DNA from: Oscillospiraceae bacterium
GTDB taxonomy: Bacteria; Bacillota; Clostridia; Oscillospirales; Oscillospiraceae
Reading direction: 5' to 3'
Length of the DNA stretch: 64,000 bases
NCBI GenBank assembly: GCA_910575695.1
Contig: CAJTGJ010000010.1
Span: 1-64,000, forward strand
The stretch's first letter is position 1, and every line of letters starts with the position of its first letter. This document shows positions 35,716 through 44,531 of this stretch, in pieces. The notes beneath the pieces are model-generated. The model did not search any database. It saw only the letters and a list, made by a program, of their open reading frames with translations, and was not told the DNA's origin. The position numbers were made by a program, and so were the translations under genes.

Positions 35716-36549
35716 TCACAACGGCAGCTCGTCGCCTTCGCCGCTCACGACAGCGGCACCTACTCCGACAGCAAAATGTCCCTCGTTGTCGGGCATAGTG
35801 CGAACCGGACGGCTCACCTCGATTTCGCTGCCGGCGCTGGTCTCACGCTCGGCCATGCGCTGATCCAGAATCAGCTTGACCTGCTCCTTGAAGCTGTCCG
35901 CATAGGCCCGGACCTTCGCCAGATCGTCGCCGGTGAAGTCGTAGAGCCGCTTGAAGGTTGCGACGCTGTAGTCGTCCTTCCCATTGTTCATCTTCTTCAG
36001 GCCGATCTGTACCACGCTGCCGCAGACACCGCGACGGCGTGCCATGAATGCGGCATTCACAAACTCCCTGTAGGGGCGGATGCTCGTGGGCGGCAGGGAA
36101 ATCTGGATTGGGAGGAAGCCTCCGCTCTGGAGCAGGTAGATGACCCGCATATTTTTGCAGGACTTGCCTTTCCCGTTGGGGCCGGAGCCAAAGATGTTGT
36201 GCTCGCAGTGAGCGCACAGGCCGCCAGGGCAGCCGGCGCCCAGCTTGCCGTCCATGGACTGGCACTGCGGCGGGACATTCTTCTCCTCATCCTCATGACC
36301 GCCGGGCCAGTAGGCGTTGGAGTTGTGGCTGTGGACGATCACGCCTTCCAGCGTCTTGGAGTAGTCCGGGTTGTCCGGGTCATCGGTGGGAATCTCAAAC
36401 TGCAGCTGTCCGCCGCTGGGAATCTTGATCCGCTGGAAGCCAAGGTCCAGGCCCTCCATATCCTCGGCCAGCTCCTCCTGGGAGAAGTCGCTGCCGGTCA
36501 CCACATCGGGCAGCAGGAAGGGGGTACGCGTGTTCATCTGAGTGTTCAT
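35716..36549 (-). CDS. 277-aa element protein with Cys cluster
   Basis: It starts at MNTQMNTRTPFLLPDVV (36549) after AGGAGG. It has a beta-rich middle (GQLQFEIPTDDPDNPDYS) and a conserved-looking Cys region CPGGLCAHCEHNIFG, plus a later CKNMRVIYLL, consistent with one zinc or Fe-S cluster. It follows DUF932 directly. I recall such pairs as common in conjugative elements and perhaps linked to single-stranded DNA handling, but cannot verify this. Confidence 0.75.
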   Translation of the reverse strand: MNTQMNTRTPFLLPDVVTGSDFSQEELAEDMEGLDLGFQRIKIPSGGQLQFEIPTDDPDNPDYSKTLEGVIVHSHNSNAYWPGGHEDEEKNVPPQCQSMDGKLGAGCPGGLCAHCEHNIFGSGPNGKGKSCKNMRVIYLLQSGGFLPIQISLPPTSIRPYREFVNAAFMARRRGVCGSVVQIGLKKMNNGKDDYSVATFKRLYDFTGDDLAKVRAYADSFKEQVKLILDQRMAERETSAGSEIEVSRPVRTMPDNEGHFAVGVGAAVVSGEGDELPL

Positions 36550-36577
36550 GTAGTAGTCCTCCTATAAAAATGATATT

Positions 36578-36609
36578 TTAGCAGGGCCGTCAGGCGGCCT
36601 TGCTGCTAA
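36578..36609 (-). other. Hairpin over the DUF932 stop codon
   Basis: TTAGCAGGGCCG pairs imperfectly with CGGCCTTGCTGCTAA and includes the end of the DUF932 gene. It precedes the 277-aa gene and may modulate read-through or RNA stability. Confidence 0.5.
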
Positions 36610-37672
36610 CTTGGTTGATCCGCCGGAAAATCTCCGGGTTCATGGTCATGACCGAGTAGCCGATGCTTTCAAGCTGTGTGGCACGGTCATAGCTTTCCAC
36701 GTCCTGGCTGTGCCGCGTGACGGCGTTTGCCAGACCGTAAACAGTATAGTCAGCGTCCTCAATCAGGCGCTGAAGTACGCCGCCGCTCTCCGCTTCCGTG
36801 ATGCCAAAGCTGGAGCTTGCCAGCTTGACCACGCCGGGGAGATCTGCGGTATTCAGGTGCATCTGTGTACTTTCCCGCATTTTGCCCAGAACCTGAGCGA
36901 AGCGGGCCTCGTCTACCGCCGCCCGTACCGTGTCCCGAATCTTCATGACAAAAGCCTTATCATCGGCGGCCAGCGTCTCCTGGGAATAGAGAAAGAAGTT
37001 TTCGTCCGCAGCGTTGGCGCGGCCGATATGGGTGCGGCGCATCTTCGCCTCATTGACCACCATCCCGTTTGAGCAAACCAAACGGTAGACCAGCGGCTGA
37101 ATGTTCACCGCGCCTAATCCGGTCTCGCTGTTGGAGATCACCACGCCTGCCTGCACGATATCACCGGGCCTCACCTCGGCGGTAAGCCGGGGATTGACTA
37201 CCTTAATGTAGAGGTAATCCTCGGTGAGTTGGCAACTCTCATAGTAGGCGTCCGGCATTTCCTCAATAACCGGAAGCGTGATGTTGGCGATGTCCAGGTT
37301 ATCGATACGACGGTAACGGTCGCTGAGAAACGCCCTGGCCCGGCCATCCATGGTGCGGACCAAGCGGGTCTCGGCGCTCCGGCTGAGCCAGCTGTTGACG
37401 TTATCCGCCAAAAGACCCATATTCTCCGTCAGCATCTTCTCGTAATACTTCTGGGGGATGCCCAGATACGCGCCGAGCTGCCGGTGGGCTGTCTGCTGGA
37501 TATCCAGCGGTTCCACACGGTCTACGCCATCGTTACCCAGGAGCCGCAGCACCGGAGCGCTGCCGCTTGTTTCCATGTGCATATTGGCCGTGTTGACCGC
37601 GTAGTCCTGTTTTGCCTTACTTTGGCGCATGATTTCCCGCGCCATGTCCTGAATGGTCAGTCCTGCTTTCAC
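36590..37672 (-). CDS. DUF932 family element protein
   Basis: A protein of about 360 residues with GTG start 37672 (KAGLTIQDMAREIMRQ) after AGGAGG. DUF932/TIGR03299 proteins of phages and plasmids look like this: HRQLGAYLGIPQKYYEKM, LVRTMDGRARAFLSDRYRR, NIQPLVYRLVCSNGMV, RTHIGRANAADENFF. The function is unknown, with roles in element replication or DNA metabolism suggested by context in other elements. It is second in the operon after the leader region. Confidence 0.88.
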   Translation of the reverse strand: MKAGLTIQDMAREIMRQSKAKQDYAVNTANMHMETSGSAPVLRLLGNDGVDRVEPLDIQQTAHRQLGAYLGIPQKYYEKMLTENMGLLADNVNSWLSRSAETRLVRTMDGRARAFLSDRYRRIDNLDIANITLPVIEEMPDAYYESCQLTEDYLYIKVVNPRLTAEVRPGDIVQAGVVISNSETGLGAVNIQPLVYRLVCSNGMVVNEAKMRRTHIGRANAADENFFLYSQETLAADDKAFVMKIRDTVRAAVDEARFAQVLGKMRESTQMHLNTADLPGVVKLASSSFGITEAESGGVLQRLIEDADYTVYGLANAVTRHSQDVESYDRATQLESIGYSVMTMNPEIFRRINQVSSKAA

Positions 37673-37685
37673 GTTGCTCCTCCTT

Positions 37686-38438
37686 TCACCAAGCGACAAT
37701 GATACCCGCGTCGGTGGCTGTGGCGGCAAGACCGTTATTCTCCAGCACCTTCACCAGACCGGGCCAGTAGACCTTATCGGGGAAGGAGGGGAACATTCCA
37801 TGGGAAACTTCCTCACCGCCGTCCACAGGCTTGACGCAGATGTTTCCATCCTCTTTCAGCGTCAGGCTATGGTGTCCGCGAGAGGCCAGATCCGCCACCA
37901 GCGTTTCCAGGACGTCGCTGCCCTGCGTCTCATACCAGATGCGCGGGTCCAGCGATTCCTGGCCCGGCGCAGCAGGTTTCTCCTTTGTTTCGTTGATGGG
38001 AGCGATCTGAACGAGGGAACAGGTCAGTTTTCCGTTCCGATCCAGTGAGACATCCGCATAATCATAGTCAGGAACACCGAATACGCGGATACGTCCGGTG
38101 CCGCCCACAGCCACAAAAGCCGCAGGGTCCTGCATGACCCATTCCCATGTTGCCTCCGGAAAAGCCGATTTCAAGCAGCCGGAGATCCGGTAGTTGACGT
38201 GGTGCAGTAGGGTTCGCATAAGCGCCGCGTCAGGATTGGCTGCCCGCTCTGTCTGCTGGAATGTCCGCACGGTGCGTCTGGCAGGAAGCACCTGAGCCAG
38301 GATGACCCAGAGGCCCCATACGGCGAAAACGGCGATCAGCAAGGCGTTGCGCAGGATACCGTTGGTGAGGGCCAGAATGGCGATTACAACACCAATCAGG
38401 ATGGAAATGCTGCCCCACAGGGGGGTGTTTCTTTTCAT
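37686..38438 (-). CDS. Membrane-associated orphan protein, first gene of the long operon
   Basis: It starts at MKRNTPLWGSISILIGVV (38438) about 6-8 bases after AAAGGTGG. Two N-terminal transmembrane helices (ISILIGVVIAILALTNG and NALLIAVFAVWGLWVIL) are followed by a soluble domain of about 190 residues. It is the first gene behind the attenuator-like leader at 38476-38845. No family is recognised. The soluble part probably lies in the cytoplasm. Confidence 0.78.
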   Translation of the reverse strand: MKRNTPLWGSISILIGVVIAILALTNGILRNALLIAVFAVWGLWVILAQVLPARRTVRTFQQTERAANPDAALMRTLLHHVNYRISGCLKSAFPEATWEWVMQDPAAFVAVGGTGRIRVFGVPDYDYADVSLDRNGKLTCSLVQIAPINETKEKPAAPGQESLDPRIWYETQGSDVLETLVADLASRGHHSLTLKEDGNICVKPVDGGEEVSHGMFPSFPDKVYWPGLVKVLENNGLAATATDAGIIVAW

Positions 38439-38475
38439 GTCAATAGCCACCTTTTCTGTTTTTTTCTGAAAACGC

Positions 38476-38533
38476 AAAAAAGAGGCTTGATACCCACTTC
38501 CATACGCTTGGAATATGTGGTATCAAGCCTCTT
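38476..38533 (-). terminator. Second tandem terminator of the leader
   Basis: A perfect 15-bp stem (arms 38519-38533 and 38480-38494) with a 24-base loop holding an inner TTCCA/TGGAA hairpin, followed on the minus strand by T6. It sits 40 bases upstream of the first gene and is a strong attenuator candidate. Confidence 0.85.
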
Positions 38534-38612
38534 CATTTCGCCGGAACGCTTTTCCGGCATGGTCTTTCGCTGCGGCCCATAAACAGAGCCTCTGTTCGCT
38601 CAATAGCATCAT
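38523..38612 (-). CDS. 29-aa leader peptide
   Basis: The ORF opens ATGATGCTATTG and has GGAAAGG at its start. It translates to MMLLSEQRLCLWAAAKDHAG plus nine more residues. Its stop TGA lies inside the 5' arm of the second terminator, the arrangement expected for translation-controlled attenuation. No run of one amino acid is apparent. Confidence 0.45.
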   Translation of the reverse strand: MMLLSEQRLCLWAAAKDHAGKAFRRNEEA

Positions 38613-38647
38613 CCTTTCCGCCACAAAGGGCTAAAAATAAAATATAT

Positions 38648-38702
38648 AAAAAAGCACCGATAGGCAGACTGCTCCCATAAGCAGCGCAGTCCGACCTACC
38701 GG
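38648..38702 (-). terminator. First tandem terminator of the leader
   Basis: A long stem (CCGGTAGG and CGGACTGC arms against GCAGTCTG and CCTATCGG, two wobbles and a bulge) followed by GCTTTTTT on the minus strand. It lies about 100-160 nt from the predicted transcription start. Confidence 0.85.
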
Positions 38703-38809
38703 TACTTGCGTACAAACCTAACAACGTGTGCAATACGAGTGCCCCTCGTTCCCGGATTCTTGGAAACCGGCTCCGCGCTTTCAGCGGAGAACGCACAAAC
38801 AATCAATTA
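38648..38809 (-). ncRNA. Structured 5' leader RNA, candidate attenuator or riboswitch-like element
   Basis: From the predicted start near 38809 the RNA forms a CTCCGC/GCGGAG hairpin and possibly a CCGG pairing around 38750, then the terminator at 38648-38702. The sequence does not match a riboswitch class I recognise. It could also be a stand-alone small RNA. It may control the entire 29-kb minus-strand operon. Confidence 0.5.
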
Positions 38810-38816
38810 CAAAAAT

Positions 38817-38845
38817 ACTATAGCACAAGGCGTTTCACCCGTCAA
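38817..38845 (-). promoter_or_regulatory. Strong promoter of the long minus-strand operon
   Basis: The -35 TTGACG (38845-38840) and -10 TATAGT (38822-38817) are separated by exactly 17 bases, with a TGC extended -10. It is the best promoter seen upstream of the roughly 40-gene train. Confidence 0.85.
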
Positions 38846-38878
38846 CGGGGCTTTTTTGACTTGTTTTGTCGAATGATT

Positions 38879-38918
38879 AAAATATAAGGAGACCCGTGCA
38901 TGGGCCTCCTTGTATTTT
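38879..38918 (-). terminator. Terminator at the end of the Hsp70/FtsK cargo
   Basis: AAAATATAAGGAG pairs with CTCCTTGTATTTT, with an inner CCC/GGG pair, and runs into ATTTTAATC on the minus strand. It separates the cargo operon from the leader of the next operon. Confidence 0.7.
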
Positions 38919-38943
38919 AGCTGGTTCTATGGACATATTATCG

Positions 38944-39465
38944 TTATTGTTTGGTACTCTTTTGCAATAGAGCCAGCGTATCATTTGAAAGCCGATTTCG
39001 TAACTCTGCCGATTCCAATAGCACGTTTCTGACTTTATCATAATCAATGGGGCTTAGTGGAATTTTGTGATGCTCCAATATATACTCGTAAGCTGTTAGC
39101 TTGCCGACAAAAGTTTTCTCGACATCCACAGACGGTAATTCTCTCAATTCTTCTGGTGAGAGACATCCAACATGGTTGTATATGTATCCAGCTGATAAGT
39201 CGATCAGTATTGGGTACTCTGACCATCCCTCCATCTCTGATAGATTTTCCTGTGTGTTTTCGATTTTTTCAGGGGCAAGCGAATAAAAGATTTTCTGTGC
39301 GCCAAACTTCTTATCCCTGTATTCCTCGATGCTTTTACATTGATGGAATATAGTAGCAATGGCTATGGCCTCAAAGAACAGGTCTGATACATCCCAGTTC
39401 CTATAGTAGCCTAGGTCTGCTATTTGACCATTCACATAAACTGCTATTGTTGGCCTAAATGACAT
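38944..39465 (-). CDS. 173-aa orphan protein at end of the cargo operon
   Basis: It starts at MSFRPTIAVYVNGQIADLG (39465) after GAAGG. It is alpha/beta and soluble (GWSEYPILIDLSAGYIYNH). No family is recognised. It follows the RCC1-like gene with a 12-base gap, so it belongs to the same operon and may be the last of the cargo functions. Confidence 0.7.
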   Translation of the reverse strand: MSFRPTIAVYVNGQIADLGYYRNWDVSDLFFEAIAIATIFHQCKSIEEYRDKKFGAQKIFYSLAPEKIENTQENLSEMEGWSEYPILIDLSAGYIYNHVGCLSPEELRELPSVDVEKTFVGKLTAYEYILEHHKIPLSPIDYDKVRNVLLESAELRNRLSNDTLALLQKSTKQ

Positions 39466-39477
39466 ACTGCACCTTCT

Positions 39478-40818
39478 TTAGGGAATCATAATATCATTCC
39501 ATCCTGATACATCTATATCCCAAGAGCCAATATCACCTACGAGTAAAACTGTTCCATCTGACTTCAAGCCTAATGTTTGTCTGCAATCTGAATCTATAGC
39601 TACAATATCAGTCCATGTTGATACCTCAGCTTGTCCTTCTTCATTTGATCCAGTGCATATGACTGTGCCATCTGATTTAAGTCCAACTGTAATTCTTAAA
39701 CCAGCAGCTATAGAAGTAATATCTGTCCACTCAGAAATATTACATTGCCCATTATCATTCCATCCAGCCGCACAAAGTGTACCATCTGTTTTGAGTCCAA
39801 TTATCTGAACATCTCCTGAACCCTCTGCCATTTGCTTAATGTCTGTCCATTGCCTTATAGGCCCGTAGTTATCATCTTCAACTACTTCTTCCGAGTCACC
39901 GTTCTTTTCCCAGTGCATTATGCCTTCATCAAAGAATAATTCATCACCAGCAACAACGATTTCTCCATCCAGTGTGATCCCTATTAAACTTGAATCGCCA
40001 ACCCATATATTTACAATATTTCCAATGTTATTTATTTTATCCATCCATTCAGATGCTTCATTATATGATACTCGCCCAGCTATTACAACACTTCCGTCTG
40101 ATTTTAATCCTGCCGTATAGTCAAATCCTGTTCCAATACAAACTATATCTTTCCATTTAGAAACATCACATTGCCCATCTGTATTACTACCTGTTGCAAC
40201 TACTGTACCATCTGCTCGTAGTCCAACTGTATGTGAACCACCAGCAGATATAGATATTAGATCACTCCATTCTGATACATCACATTGACCGTCATAACTC
40301 CGCCCAGTAGCCACAGCTGTTCCATCTGATTTTACTGCAACAATGTGATTATTCATGGTGAAAGAGCCTATGGAAATTGTTGTAGTCTTAATCAAGTCTC
40401 TCCAAAGTGTTAAGCTTCTACTTTGCGCATCCTCGTAATCTCCTGCTTTGCCAAATTCAAGTGCTGCTTCTTGGTACTGGTTATTACTCAAATATGATAT
40501 AGCATTATTGTAGTGTTGGATGTGTAAATCATCCAGTTTCCTGTCTTGAATCGTCCTATTGATAAATAAACCTGCTGCTCCAGCTGCTATACAAACTAAA
40601 ACTCCTAAGACAATAAAGCCTTTAGTAGATTTCTTTTTCTTTTTTGTATTTTCAAGCAGTTTTATCTTTTCTTTGCAATATATTATTCGTTGATCTGCAT
40701 CTCTATATCCTGAGATTGATGAAAATTCTGTAATTGCAGATTGAAGAACTGATATTTCATCACTTTTGATTTTTTCTAGCGCAGATATATACTTCCTGCC
40801 ATTTTCAATATCATTCAT
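39478..40818 (-). CDS. Single-pass membrane protein with RCC1-like repeats
   Basis: The 446-residue product has a helical N-terminal region with YRDADQ-type TPR-like motifs and a charged KKKKKSTK stretch. A single transmembrane helix (GFIVLGVLVCIAAGAAGLFI, about 67-87) and a GDYEDAQ repeat follow, and then at least six RCC1-like beta-propeller units from about 150 (AGGSHTVGLRADGTVVATG, VGLKSDGTVICTGSNEEG). Its N-terminal cytoplasmic part resembles the juxtamembrane part of the 728-aa J-like protein. The propeller probably faces outside and may bind a ligand. It lacks the J-like domain. Confidence 0.85.
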   Translation of the reverse strand: MNDIENGRKYISALEKIKSDEISVLQSAITEFSSISGYRDADQRIIYCKEKIKLLENTKKKKKSTKGFIVLGVLVCIAAGAAGLFINRTIQDRKLDDLHIQHYNNAISYLSNNQYQEAALEFGKAGDYEDAQSRSLTLWRDLIKTTTISIGSFTMNNHIVAVKSDGTAVATGRSYDGQCDVSEWSDLISISAGGSHTVGLRADGTVVATGSNTDGQCDVSKWKDIVCIGTGFDYTAGLKSDGSVVIAGRVSYNEASEWMDKINNIGNIVNIWVGDSSLIGITLDGEIVVAGDELFFDEGIMHWEKNGDSEEVVEDDNYGPIRQWTDIKQMAEGSGDVQIIGLKTDGTLCAAGWNDNGQCNISEWTDITSIAAGLRITVGLKSDGTVICTGSNEEGQAEVSTWTDIVAIDSDCRQTLGLKSDGTVLLVGDIGSWDIDVSGWNDIMIP

Positions 40819-40853
40819 AAATGCAAATTATCCTTTCTTACTGGTATATGCTC

Positions 40854-43040
40854 TTAATAATGATAGTTTCCATCTGAACATTCAACTGTACCAGCAAAGC
40901 TCAAGTTACTTGCTATAGAAATCCATTGATCTGTTGTTCCAGCATAATGTATTATAGAATTTTCTTTGCAATCTTCAAATGCCATACTTCCAATAGATAT
41001 AACACTCACTGGAATTGTTATATCCATTAAACCATAGCATGAGCTAAATGCATAGTCACCAATTGTTTCTACACCATCTGGAATATTCACTGTCTCAAGG
41101 CTCCAACACATGCTATATTCTCTGTATCCTATTTCAACTATGTGTTCAGGAATCGCAAGATTAACAAACCCACATCCACCAAATATTTCTTCTGGAAGTA
41201 TAGTTATATTTTTAGGGATGTTTATATCAACAAGATTTGTACAATCCTCAAATGTATGCCAGCCAAGTTCGGTCACACTCTCTGGGATATACACAGATTT
41301 CAGATTTTCAGAAAATCTGAACGCAGCACTTCCGAGTTCTGTGACACTTTCAGGAATTATATAGCTTTCATCTGCTTTTGCTTGTGGATAAGCCCAAAGA
41401 ATTGTCATGTCCTTACTAAACAGAACCCCGTCTACTGATGTGAAGAAATTATTATTCTCATCAACTGTAATCTCTTCAAGATAAGTAGCTCCATCAGCTA
41501 TTGCTCTTAATGATTCCACAGAGCCTGGTATATGCAGTGTTTTTATTCCACTTGCCCAAAATATTGCACCATCAATAGAGGTGAGATTCCTAGGTAACTC
41601 AATATGTGTTAGCCTTTCACACCAATCGAATGCAGAATTGCCTATACTGGTCACACTATCTGGAATTGATACTTCTGTCAGGTTACTCAATCCATCAAAC
41701 GCATATTCTCCTATATGTGTGCAACCATCTTCAATAATAATAGTGTTTATTTTATCATATATTTCATCTGAATCCCAAGGCCTTGTTCTGTTATGATCAC
41801 CGCCAAGAGAAGCACTGTAAGGTTCATAGTCATCATACATTGGCCCGGCCCCAGTGATTGTTAGTACTTTTGCATCTGCATCATATTCCCATTTTAGGTT
41901 TTCACCACATTTATGGTGCATATTATTTGTCACAAATAAACCAATCACAATAGCTATTGCAATGATGGGAATAGAACATAGTATGACCTTATTTCTGCTT
42001 TTGTGCTTTTTTATCTTATGCTGCTTTTCTTCCTCTGCTTTATCTACTATACCTTGAATTTTGGAAATTATATCCTCGATTTGTTGAGTTGAATCCTTGT
42101 AATCCGAGATTGATTCAAATTTAGATATAGCCTTTTTCAATTCTGAAATATCATTAGATGTAGCTATTCTTTTTGCCTCTTGATAAACTCCATCTTTTCT
42201 TGCATTTTCAGCTACTTCCTCTTTTTCCCTCTGCTCTCTGGCAGCTTGCTCTTCTGCTCTATGCTGTTCGTTGACAGCATCTATTACCTTCTGTGCATTA
42301 CCCAGGTTCTCACCTAATGCCAAGGCCTCTCTTGCTAATTCTTCCGCTCTTACTCTATCTGGATTAGCTTCAAAATACAACGAAAAAGCCAGTGCCCCTA
42401 ACAAACGGCTTTTTGCATAGGTGTCACCAGTTGAATTGGCTACGTTCAATCCGATCTGTAATGTTTTTCTCTCTTCTTCATAGTATTGTGATGACTTGTA
42501 GCGGTCACTAAATTTTAATGCGGACGCACTACGCCCGTATATACCAGCCTTTACCATATAATGCAATCCGTTTTGAGGGTTTGTTACTATGGCATTGTTA
42601 ATGAAACTCAGAGCTACGCTATGCTCACCGACCTCCATGTAAACAGCAGCTGCAAGGGAGTAGAGATCATCATCCGAACTATCTGCAACAAGTGCCAACG
42701 CCCGGTCAACTGCTATCTTTGCTAAATCATACTCGCCTCTGTCATAGTATGTATCTGCGTCTGTTCTCCACTTCTTAATTTCATCTTTCCGCTGCTGATT
42801 GGAATCCACAGGCTTGGATTGCTGCTTACTCTCTGCCAGCTCACGATCATATCTATTTTTTGTGGTGGTGCTTTTGAATACTTCCCGCGCATCTATAATA
42901 ATCGCCAACATTTTTGTAGCTTTTTCAGGATTGGTAAGCTCTCTGCGTTTCCAGGTGTTCTCCAGCTTGCTCAGTTCCTTATTGATTTCGTCCACACCCA
43001 GACTACTATCAATATTTAACTCTGCATAGTAATCAGTCAT
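40854..43040 (-). CDS. J-like/TPR membrane protein with extracellular leucine-rich (BspA-type) repeats
   Basis: It is 728 residues from MTDYYAELNIDSSLGVD (43040, after AAGGAG). The domains in order are a J-like domain (1-70, HPD replaced by RRE at 32-34), a TPR-rich helical stretch (about 95-300), a charged linker, a transmembrane helix (VILCSIPIIAIAIVIGLFV, near 360), and BspA/LRR_5 repeats (EVSIPDSVTSIGNSAFDWC) to the end. The likely topology puts J/TPR inside and LRR outside. It is the largest of four sister proteins in the operon. BspA repeats usually mediate adhesion or binding. Coupling of an LRR sensor to a J-like domain is unusual. Confidence 0.88.
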   Translation of the reverse strand: MTDYYAELNIDSSLGVDEINKELSKLENTWKRRELTNPEKATKMLAIIIDAREVFKSTTTKNRYDRELAESKQQSKPVDSNQQRKDEIKKWRTDADTYYDRGEYDLAKIAVDRALALVADSSDDDLYSLAAAVYMEVGEHSVALSFINNAIVTNPQNGLHYMVKAGIYGRSASALKFSDRYKSSQYYEEERKTLQIGLNVANSTGDTYAKSRLLGALAFSLYFEANPDRVRAEELAREALALGENLGNAQKVIDAVNEQHRAEEQAAREQREKEEVAENARKDGVYQEAKRIATSNDISELKKAISKFESISDYKDSTQQIEDIISKIQGIVDKAEEEKQHKIKKHKSRNKVILCSIPIIAIAIVIGLFVTNNMHHKCGENLKWEYDADAKVLTITGAGPMYDDYEPYSASLGGDHNRTRPWDSDEIYDKINTIIIEDGCTHIGEYAFDGLSNLTEVSIPDSVTSIGNSAFDWCERLTHIELPRNLTSIDGAIFWASGIKTLHIPGSVESLRAIADGATYLEEITVDENNNFFTSVDGVLFSKDMTILWAYPQAKADESYIIPESVTELGSAAFRFSENLKSVYIPESVTELGWHTFEDCTNLVDINIPKNITILPEEIFGGCGFVNLAIPEHIVEIGYREYSMCWSLETVNIPDGVETIGDYAFSSCYGLMDITIPVSVISIGSMAFEDCKENSIIHYAGTTDQWISIASNLSFAGTVECSDGNYHY

Positions 43041-43104
43041 AGCGTTTTTCTCCTTATGTTCCATGGCAATAATCACACTTTGGTTGACTATGTAGCTTCA
43101 TAGC

Positions 43105-44355
43105 TTAGTTCCCTATTGATTGCCCTATGCGTTTTCCAATGATAGCGCAAATTGCAACAATGATAAACCATGCAATCATAAACTTGCCAAATGGCAATGG
43201 CATATGCCCGGGCCATTCACCATTAACTATAGATGCCGGTCCGAAGCAAAAAGCACCTACTCCATATGAAACTACAGGCCATCTGCCTGAATTTGCTGCT
43301 GAAGACATGCACATTAAGCTGCTACACGCAAGATAGTATATGAGCAATATGTTTGGATTTAATGTTGGCATCAAAAGAAGCAAGGAAGGACACAAGCAGT
43401 ATAAAATAAATAGAATGATTGACAAAGCAAAAAGCATGCTCCAGCGTTTCTGCTTAATCTTAATAGCTTCATCATGTCTGCGCTTTTTTTCTTCTGCTTG
43501 TTTCCGGGCCTCTTCTTGATCTGCTCTCTGTTTCGCTAGACGTGTTTCCTCTTCTGCTTTCTGTCTGGCTAACCGATCAGCCTCTTTTTGCTGTTGTCGC
43601 ATCTGCTGATCTGCCTTTTCTGCTGCCTCAATAACTGCCTGTGCATTCCCCCAGGATTCCCCTAAACGGAGTGCTTCTTTGGCATACTGAATCGCATTTA
43701 TTCTGTCTTGGGGATAATTAAAATATAGAGAACGGGAATAAACACCTAAAACATTTGCCTTATCGCGTAAACTTCCATTTTGCTCCGCTACTGAAATCGC
43801 TATTTTGAGGTTGTTACGTTTTTGATCGGAATATCCAAGATTTCCAACTATTTCAGCCTTTATTACATAATGCATACAATCGGTCGAGTTCACCAATATT
43901 GCTCTGTTTATTAAATTTAGGGCAGATTGGTTGTCTCCATTACACCTATAAATATCTGCCGCTAAACTAAGTATTGAATCATCTTCTATGCCAAGTGCTG
44001 ACATAAAAGATAGAGCATTATTAACTGTCAATAATGCCAAATCATATTGCTCACTCTCAAAGAATTTAACTGCATCGTTCCTGTTCTTTTCCAGCTGCAA
44101 CCTACTCTGTTCTTCTCTACTACGTTGTTCGTCTTTTTTATCTTCACCTTTGAGTTTCCGATCATACTGCCGTCGGGATTCCTCTGTTCTAAAAATCTCC
44201 CTCGCCTCAAGAATTAGTGCAATTACCCTGGCCGCTTTATCTGGATTGGTAAGCTCTCTGCGTCTCCAGATGCTCTCTAACTTACTCAGTTCTTTGTTTA
44301 TATCAGTTATACCAATGCCTCTATCAATTCCCAACTCGGTATAATAATCAACCAT
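43105..44355 (-). CDS. J-like/TPR protein with C-terminal membrane helices
   Basis: It is 416 residues from MVDYYTELGIDRGIGITD (44355). The J-like domain at 1-70 has RRE at 32-34 in place of HPD. TPR-like repeats lie at about 90-260, followed by a Gln/Arg/Lys-rich coiled coil (ADRLARQKAEEETRLAKQR) and a C-terminus with about four hydrophobic helices (SMLFALSIILFILYCLCPSL and others). Paralogous to the 728-aa and other sister genes, it should place its J-like head at the inner membrane face. The ribosome site (GGGGGCAAGG) is acceptable. Confidence 0.85.
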   Translation of the reverse strand: MVDYYTELGIDRGIGITDINKELSKLESIWRRRELTNPDKAARVIALILEAREIFRTEESRRQYDRKLKGEDKKDEQRSREEQSRLQLEKNRNDAVKFFESEQYDLALLTVNNALSFMSALGIEDDSILSLAADIYRCNGDNQSALNLINRAILVNSTDCMHYVIKAEIVGNLGYSDQKRNNLKIAISVAEQNGSLRDKANVLGVYSRSLYFNYPQDRINAIQYAKEALRLGESWGNAQAVIEAAEKADQQMRQQQKEADRLARQKAEEETRLAKQRADQEEARKQAEEKKRRHDEAIKIKQKRWSMLFALSIILFILYCLCPSLLLLMPTLNPNILLIYYLACSSLMCMSSAANSGRWPVVSYGVGAFCFGPASIVNGEWPGHMPLPFGKFMIAWFIIVAICAIIGKRIGQSIGN

Positions 44356-44531
44356 GACGCCTTGCCCCCAACCAATAGACTTAAAAATAGCAAGCGATAC
44401 TATCTCTTGTATCCAAGGCACAATATTTGTAGGATATCCAAATACAACCAGCATTGTCATTTGCTATATTAAATTGATATTACCTGTTTGTTTCGGATGA
44501 AAACTACCTCATAACACTGGTTTACACAACC

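Noticed and set aside
38533-38802. 89-codon minus-strand ORF in the operon leader
   Set aside because: It runs through two hairpins and a terminator, has no ribosome site and no recognisable protein features. The leader-peptide reading in another frame fits better.
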